A stretch of 64,000 bases of DNA from Terebella lapidaria (Eukaryota > Annelida > Polychaeta > Terebellida > Terebellidae). Location of the stretch: assembly GCA_949152475.1 (NCBI GenBank), contig OX424562.1:41960157-42024156 (forward strand). Direction: 5' to 3'. The notes beneath the pieces are model-generated. The model was not told the origin of the DNA. It saw only the letters and a list, made by a program, of their open reading frames with translations, and did no database searches. The translations under genes and the position numbers were made by a program. Positions 57,113 to 64,000 of the stretch are shown in pieces. Position 1 is the stretch's first letter. Every line of letters starts with the position of its first letter.

Positions 57113-58408
57113 GACCATCCGACCAAGACGTGCAATGTTTGGTTTTATTTCTATTTGTCGACTTTTTTCCTATTTGTGAACAGGAGGGATGAGGAGGTGG
57201 TGGGGGATCTACCAAGTAATCCAATCAAGCTCCACTGCTGATCCTGTCTTCGGTTATTGTGGTCCATTTGTCCTTGTGCCCTGACATGAAGCGCAATTAT
57301 CATGTGTACTTCAGAAGCATAACACGTCTACTTTCGGTCAGTCCAAATTTTTCTCTCACCCATAACCAGAAATACTGACAGTTCAGAACCATTCTAAAAA
57401 AAAAAAAATCCTCCACGAGGCGATTGTTTCTGATGACACGAGTGCAGAGAACTGACTCAGGAAATGAACTCATGCACTTTACAAAACAAAATCGGTTCGT
57501 GAATGGACATGATTGATGTGTCAACGAATTCAACGTTTTTGCCCATTAGGTATGGAGGTTTGCATCGATTCTTGCACCAAAAAACTTGCAATGAGCTTTC
57601 AGCAACAAACAGAACTTATATGACGCCAACAACTATCATAATGTTACTTCCTTGCATTATTTTTGGCTGTTGAGTCAGATATTGACCACTGGGGTTTATC
57701 ATTTCAAATTTGAAAGAGTTAAAATAACCAACAAAAGGTCCTATGCGGACGAGTATGATTAGGTTGAAACTTGTGAGCAATATATGTCATTGCTCATGAT
57801 TGTAACAATGTGGCGCCATGTTCTCTTTTCTCGATTACCAGCATCATACACAGTAAAACGTGTGAAACCATCAAAAAGATACAGGAAGTTACAGGTATGC
57901 GAGCCGCTTCTGTTCTGACAAAATCAGTTAATCATACACATAGAAAACACGTTGCACGTCCTGCAGCTATCATCAAATGAATTTCAACAAAAACATCATA
58001 TGAAATTAATACTAGTGCCGGTGTGGACCAGCATTGCATGTGGTGGATTATTGTCCATAGTGTAACAGTTCTAGCACTGGAAGGCACCATTGAATACAAG
58101 TGATACACATTATATGTGAGGACCTTATACGTCCTCAGACTTCCAGTGCTGATCCCTTGCGAAAAGATTTGAACAGTGGTGATGTCAATTTTTGATGCAT
58201 TGAGCGAATCACACCACTGTGACCAGAAGTTACCCAGACACACATCTGTGAAGAAGATCTTGTGGTGTTTTGACCACAGTGAAATATTCAACAAATGATA
58301 GTTATCAATAACTGTGAACGCGAATATTTGGGGAGATCATCCCACTTGATGTGTTGCCTCTGGCATGTCCACACCTTATCACACCTTATTGCCTCAGGAA
58401 ACAACTGA

Positions 58409-58644
58409 TGAGTTACCTGTGGTGTGAGGTCTCCATATGGGTCGATAAACTATTGCTGTGTTGTTTATCAAACGACCTTGTTTTGGTCAAGAAATGTCGC
58501 CAGTCTTCGTTCTCAGAAATCAGCTGATTAGTTACTTGTGGTGTGAGGTGTCCATATAGGTCGCTAAACTATTTATTGTGTTGTTTACCAAAAGACCTTG
58601 TGTTGGTCGAGAAATGTCGCCAGTCTCCGTTTGATATGCTAAAC
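58409..58644 (+). repeat. Family B, two tandem units (copy B)
   Basis: Counterpart of 45,872-46,107. Confidence 0.85.
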
Positions 58645-58933
58645 CCGAGTATGTGGATACTGTCACAATGATTGTACTATGATGTACGTACCCGACCATC
58701 TTCATTGTAATTATCCTGTAAGCAGCCTCGAATGGCTTCTGCAACACTGGTATATATTGTATGGTTTCGGTGGAATGTATTATATAGGATATGTTTTTAT
58801 TCAACCACAGATAGAAAAAAAAACATCGCATGATCTCAGGAGAAACGTGCTGACGTCCATGTCTGGTATAAAAGAGTAAATATTTTGGTCAGCACCCGGC
58901 GCGCCCCCCCCCCCCCCCCCTAAAATGAGAAAA

Positions 58934-58981
<48 letters not shown>

Positions 58982-59389
58982 TAGGCCCTAGATTTAATAT
59001 AGCTGATATGAATAAATCATGGGCGTAAATAGGGGGGGGGGGGGGGGTTGGTCGGGGGGTCGAACCCCCCTTTTCACCTGAAATTCCAGGCTTAAACCCA
59101 ACTGATCCAACAGCAAAAGAGTCAGTTTCAAGCATAAAATATCCCGTTATATCCCCATCGATGGTCGGCCACAAGAGCGGATTTCTGGGGAGGGGGTGTC
59201 CAAGGGTTCTGGTTCTGCCTTTTTCTTCCACTGGAACCTTCTCATTTAGCATGATTGACCGTTCCCGTGCAAGTTCCAAATTTGGTCCAGGGATTTGACT
59301 TAAATTGGTGCTACTTCTCCTGCATCTACTGATGATTAAAAAAATACTACTATCAGAAATACATGTATTTCTGCTACTATAAGTGCCAA

Positions 59390-60173
59390 AGGCAGATCCA
59401 GGGGGGTGGGGGACGGAAGCGGGCCTTCTCCACCCCTCCCGCTCCCCTCCCCTCCCCCCCCACACACACAGAATTAATATCGAAAATTTAGGGGTTAGTG
59501 TCGGTACAGAAATGTCAAAATACTTGATTGCGATATGGCGCACATCTATCGGGAATATAATATTACTTCTGATGCATTTTTGTCACCAAATGCTTTGACA
59601 TATAATAAATTTGGCATTGGCATTATTTGGTATTGATGGTGATAAAAATAATTAGTCTGGATTTAATAACAATTGCTTGATTAAAAAAGGTGGTTTTAGT
59701 GAGTTTGTGTGAAATTTATACTCAGGAGAGGCCAGAAAGCTACTACAGAACATGTAAAGGGCACTGTCTTCTGGGGCCTTTCAGCGGACCCCAGACCCCC
59801 TGCCGCGAGGTGCTTGCCGGGCTCGCATTGGTCCACTCCCTTAAATCCTGGATCTTCCCCTGGATGCACTACTCTCTTCATTTAGTATGATATACATTCA
59901 TACTACTTCAATTACTAAAGGGGGCTTACGACGCAACCCCCCCCCCCCCACACACACACACACACACACACAACCTGGAACCAAGCACCCTGTACTCGTC
60001 CCTGACTAGTACACGAAATAGGCATCCAATAGTACCAGAAACGTCTCCAGAAACCACCCCAAATGCTCTCATAAAACCAAAAAAATGCTAATTTTTTCTC
60101 GGGGGGCTTACGAAGCCCCAGACCGCATGTACTTTGTTTGCGCCCCCCCTAATCTAAATTCCTGGATCCGCCT
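59390..60173. mobile_element. Short element with GGATCC inverted ends (copy B)
   Basis: Same ends as 46,837-47,488. It holds the longer interior, including GTATTGATGGTGATAAAAAT near 59,630. Confidence 0.5.
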
Positions 60174-60547
60174 CTGAATTGTTACTCAGAATAAACGAAA
60201 GAGGCATATTTGTTTCTCATAATAATCAAACCGTGTCGTTATGTGACTTTCAAGCCCTGTAGTAATAAGTAAGAACGATTACATATGTGAAGGGACAGCT
60301 ATTGACAGTGATTCCACAGGGCACCTGGGGGGACGAATCACAACAGTGCAAAACGTCTCATCGCATCGTTTAACTGTTCATGTTTATCACACATGTATCA
60401 TGCAATTTTTGGAAGCTCCTTTCCAATATTATGAGCCATTTTTCCAACTAAATTGTCGAGATTATGAATATTTATATATATGAATATATATGAATATAAT
60501 CTAAAAAGAAAATATTTTTTCATTCTCAAGTTGATATTAGAAATTAT

Positions 60548-60671
60548 CATGGCCTTCAGACCCCAATACGGCGTGATATCTGCCTGAAGTCATATACCAC
60601 GAGGCCGCAGACCTAGTGGGATATGCTGACTGAAAGCATATATCATGCCGTATTGGGGTCTTAAGGCCATG
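60548..60671. repeat. 124-nt hairpin (copy B)
   Basis: Same as 47,863-47,986, with one change seen in the right arm (GAAAGCATAT for GAAGGCATAT). Confidence 0.75.
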
Positions 60672-62434
60672 GTAACGATTTTATCATTTGATTATATGGA
60701 ACTCTCGAAAACGTCATTCCGTATTACCCGCCTGAAGCCCGCGATACAGGAAATATCATGGGGTTGTTTCACAGCTCTACAAATACGGCGTGGTATTGTC
60801 GGGGAATTGACCAATCAGGATCGCGCATTTTCAGCAATCCGATGATAACTAGTGATCTCTCCTTTCGTCTCAGAATGGTTCCTAGCTTGCTTTTTTTGTG
60901 AGATCACCAACGTAGAAGGTTTTCTCATCAGAAATCAAGTTGGCAAGTGGCCAGGCCGATTTGATTATTAGTTCCCGCAAATGAGAATCACTGAGACCAA
61001 TCCGCTTTCTAGTAATGACTCCCAGAGTACATATATCCTTGTCATTAGTGAAACTATGTATCAATTTGAGTCCTTAGGGACTCTTAGAGCCATTTGGCGA
61101 TAATAGAATAGTCCCGGATGCGCACTTATCCTTGGCTGTCTGTGCATGTGTCAATAACCCTGTAACATGGTTTAACATGGTTTATCCTATCGCCACTCTC
61201 TTTGAGTGTGTTTACAAATCAGCATGAAATGTCATTACTCTATAAAACTCTAGTATCAAATGTATCTTACAATGAATGGAATATTTTTGTTTGTATTTTA
61301 ATACTCTTGTATAAAAGCTAAAATGTGTTGCATGTATCGTTCATCATACCACCAGTTACCATCAACTAATGATCTAAACATAAAAATTGTCAGGATACAT
61401 CTGAACTTGATATGTGTGTTATGGAAGTATTAAGTGTGAGGTTCCGTGGTCTCGATATTTACTTGAATTGTCTCACTGATATTGTCCAGAATCCGGAACA
61501 TAAAGAGTATGTGGTAGTACTGGACTACTCGACAACGGCACCAGCCTATTCGTTTATTCTGATTGTATGTCGACGATCGATTGTTTGACAGTACACAATA
61601 GCAAATTTATCCCAATTGATATCAGAGAACATCGGGAGTTTGTGTGATTTCCTCTTGCTAGGAATGGTGATGCTGGCCTTGAAAGAAACCGCTACGGAGT
61701 TTGTTTGTTTAGAGATAATGGTCAAATATGTGTCGAACAAATAACTACGAATACTTCATTTTTACACTGCTGATCTCAGAGATGTGCTGTGATATCGTGT
61801 AGACGTGTCACCCCCATGTCATTGCCGAAGGTTGCTCACATTTAAATAACACTGTTATTTAACGAAAACAAATTGCATACCTGAATTTACACGAATGAAA
61901 AAAGATAACACCAATGTAAATTAAAACTAGTGGATGAAATTTATAGGAACTAAGATGTAGATGAATGGGAAGAAATCCCATTGAAGCATGGTATTTTAAC
62001 AATAACATCAACAGACTTTTTATGGAAAGAATTTTACACACTTCTGTTTGAAGGTTATACTAAGTGATGTCTGTCATATCTATCATTAGCCATGTGGACA
62101 CTGAAGCCATACAAATTTGGGCACAGATTACTACAAGAAACATTGGGCATTTCTGTAACGAATTCAGAGACGCTATATGCAAAAACAGTTGTATGTTGTT
62201 TCCAGCAGCATAGCAAAATCAGTATCAACATAAATGTATTTAGGGTGATAAATGTCAACCCTATTGTCAAAAGGAATGAAAATACATCGCAGTACTTTTA
62301 TGAGTACTTCTCTCTAACTTATGCCCACATCGTTAAGGCAATTGTGCCAAACGCATTCAGAAATATACAGTGACAGATGCATTCCTTGCATGGAGAATTT
62401 TGTAGGTAGAACACGTTTAGTAGCTAATGGGCAA

Positions 62435-62512
62435 TAGACGTGGAATCAATACCCAGTATTAAGTATTCCGAGCAAACAAAACAGGGTCCGTTATCCAATC
62501 TCATAGTCCGGG
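62435..62512 (-). mobile_element. Short family K 3'-end fragment (copy B)
   Basis: Identical by eye to 51,973-52,050. Confidence 0.8.
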
Positions 62513-63326
62513 TAAGTGAGAGGCACTTCTGTTCACGGAACAATCTAATTAATGACATCAATTATACAACACGAGATACCACTGGTGTCCGACCGGGTAA
62601 CAGTCAGTGAATTATTCGATTTGTGTGATATAACCTTTGTTTACTCCATTCATTCAGCACATGGCGCGGTGGAAGTACAACCAAAGGGGATCTGAGTATT
62701 CCCAAAACACAGATTCATTGATACATGCTGGATTCTCGTGTGAATGACAGAGGTGAACTTCAGAAAACACTCACGAATATATATTAAACATTATTTGCTT
62801 GTGATCTGAATATTCATATTGAGAACAGATACCGGCGTCAGAGGCGTGTATAGGATTTATTTCATGGGGGGGGGGGGGGACAAAACCCTCGATCGATATA
62901 GTGACGAGCAAAGCAAGCCCATATCGGCCGGGGGTCTGGGGCCCGCTGAAAGGTCCAAAATGCTGAAGGTTATGCATCACCAATGGTGTGTTCTAGGACT
63001 CTCCTTGGTCCAATTACCATGGCCTTGGAGAGTCCATGAATGCCTGATCTGGGGCGGATCCAGGGTTCTGAAGGCGGGCCAAGATGTGAAATATCACGAA
63101 GGGAGGTGATGAACGCTGATGGTCTGGGACCCGCTTAGGGGCGCCAGAAGCTGACGGGATATGCATGCCCAGTGGTGTGTTTTAGAGGTTTCCTTTAGTC
63201 CATTTCCTAATCCCCTTAAGAATTTTTGCGTGGCCGATTCGTGGCAGATCTAAGGCTCAGTTGTGAAATGTTGCTAAGTGAGCTGAAGCAAGCCCCTGTT
63301 GGCAGGGGGTCTCTATATGACAAGTA

Positions 63327-64000
63327 CTTAGTACTTGTCATATATCTATTCCATGGGGTTTGTTTCGGATTTGTAAATTATTTTCATAGGTTGTTGGGCA
63401 GTTGTATACTATTTCCATCAGGTGTACAGTAGAAAAAACTACATTTACCACACTGTATGCCCCTGATGACGCCAGTGTAAAGTATTTGGTCGGGCTTTGT
63501 TTCTATTGCAAAATATTGTATTTTAGGTTTTTTATTGGAATCATCAAAATTTGGCTGTATTGGTGGTAATAGATTGATAATTACATTCATACCATTGAGC
63601 CGGTGTCACTGCTGGTGGACGTTAATTCTGTCCCCAAGGATACCATCAACTCAGTAGTTTTTTGGCTTGTGATTAGGTACTTATGTACTTGTCATATATC
63701 TATTCCATGGGGTTTGTTTCGGATTTGTAAATTATTTTCATAGGTTGTTGGGCAGTTGTATACTATTTTCATCAGGTGTACAGTAGAAACAGCTACATTT
63801 ACCATACTGTCTGCCCCTGATGACGCCAGTGTGTCCTTTGATAAAGTATTTGGTCGGGCTTTGTTTCTATTGCAAAATATTTTATTTTATGTTTTTTTAT
63901 TGGAATCATCAAAATTTGGCTGTATTGGTGGTAATAGATTGATACTTACATTTATACCACTGAGCCGGTGTCACTGCTGGTGGACGTTAATTCTGTCCCC
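63327..64000 (+). repeat. Family R tandem array (copy B, cut by window end)
   Basis: The first two units match those at 52,853-53,526 almost base for base. Confidence 0.9.

Larger units (their letters stand above)
53945..64000 (+). repeat. Large tandem duplication, copy B (runs past window end)
   Basis: It is colinear with copy A. The window end corresponds to 53,526 in copy A, so about 0.4 kb of the unit lies outside. The left junction is a hybrid R repeat: its left side (53,890-53,944) resembles the array units and its right side matches the R core at 42,701. Confidence 0.95.

Noticed and set aside
1-64000. An undescribed gene system or gene cluster
   Set aside because: All recognisable coding sequence belongs to transposable elements; no set of linked non-transposon genes is present.

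Overview
The window is eukaryotic and looks like intergenic or repeat-rich DNA of a marine invertebrate. It is AT-rich, has no operon-like gene packing, and carries animal-type transposons: LINEs of the CR1/L2 and Jockey groups, a PIF/Harbinger-like element, a BED-finger hAT, and a tRNA-derived SINE with a Deu-like centre. Two non-coding elements have a hairpin end followed by a CGTCC or CTGT microsatellite. From memory, that hairpin/CGTCC family and the TTCCGGAACACCTGATTTCACC-type 3' UTR are common in bivalve and other lophotrochozoan genomes, so a mollusc-like host is my best guess; this was not checked. I find no convincing host protein-coding gene and no functional tRNA or rRNA gene in 64 kb.

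Layout. 0.2-3.1 kb: a 5'-truncated LINE with an open reverse transcriptase frame and a repeated 3' UTR. 3.1-11.2 kb: old, mostly unrecognised sequence with relics of two window-wide repeat families. 11.2-12.2 kb: a probable solo LTR. 12.5-14.6 kb: a retroelement tail, a Deu-type SINE, and an inverted-repeat element carrying three perfect RFX X-box palindromes. 15.06-20.67 kb: a 5.6-kb PIF/Harbinger-like transposon with 73-bp inverted ends, a spliced accessory protein gene on the minus strand and a DDE transposase on the plus strand. Its right end is duplicated in tandem. 21-24 kb: repeat family R, including one copy inserted into another with a target duplication, a retroelement protein tail, and a degraded relative of the 31-kb element. 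24-31 kb: mostly unrecognised, with one LINE at 28.1-29.3 kb. 31.27-34.74 kb: a nearly perfect 1,738-bp tandem duplication of an inverted-repeat element that carries clusters of nuclear-receptor half-sites. 39.5-42.7 kb: a broken hAT transposon.

From 42.7 kb to the window end there is a tandem duplication of about 11 kb: copy A is 42,701-53,944 and copy B runs from 53,945 past 64,000. Each copy has its own later LINE insertion (49.6 kb in A, 55.8 kb in B), and the matching empty site is intact in the other copy. The junction lies inside a family R repeat, which suggests recombination between R copies. Divergence between the copies falls from roughly 2-3% at the left to almost none at the right.

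Taken together, the window is a transposon graveyard with several recent events rather than a pathway or gene system. The most noteworthy signals are the ~153-bp R core that behaves like a mobile unit, the graded duplication, and the two inverted-repeat elements that spread dense transcription-factor motifs. Strand, boundaries and percentages were read by eye.
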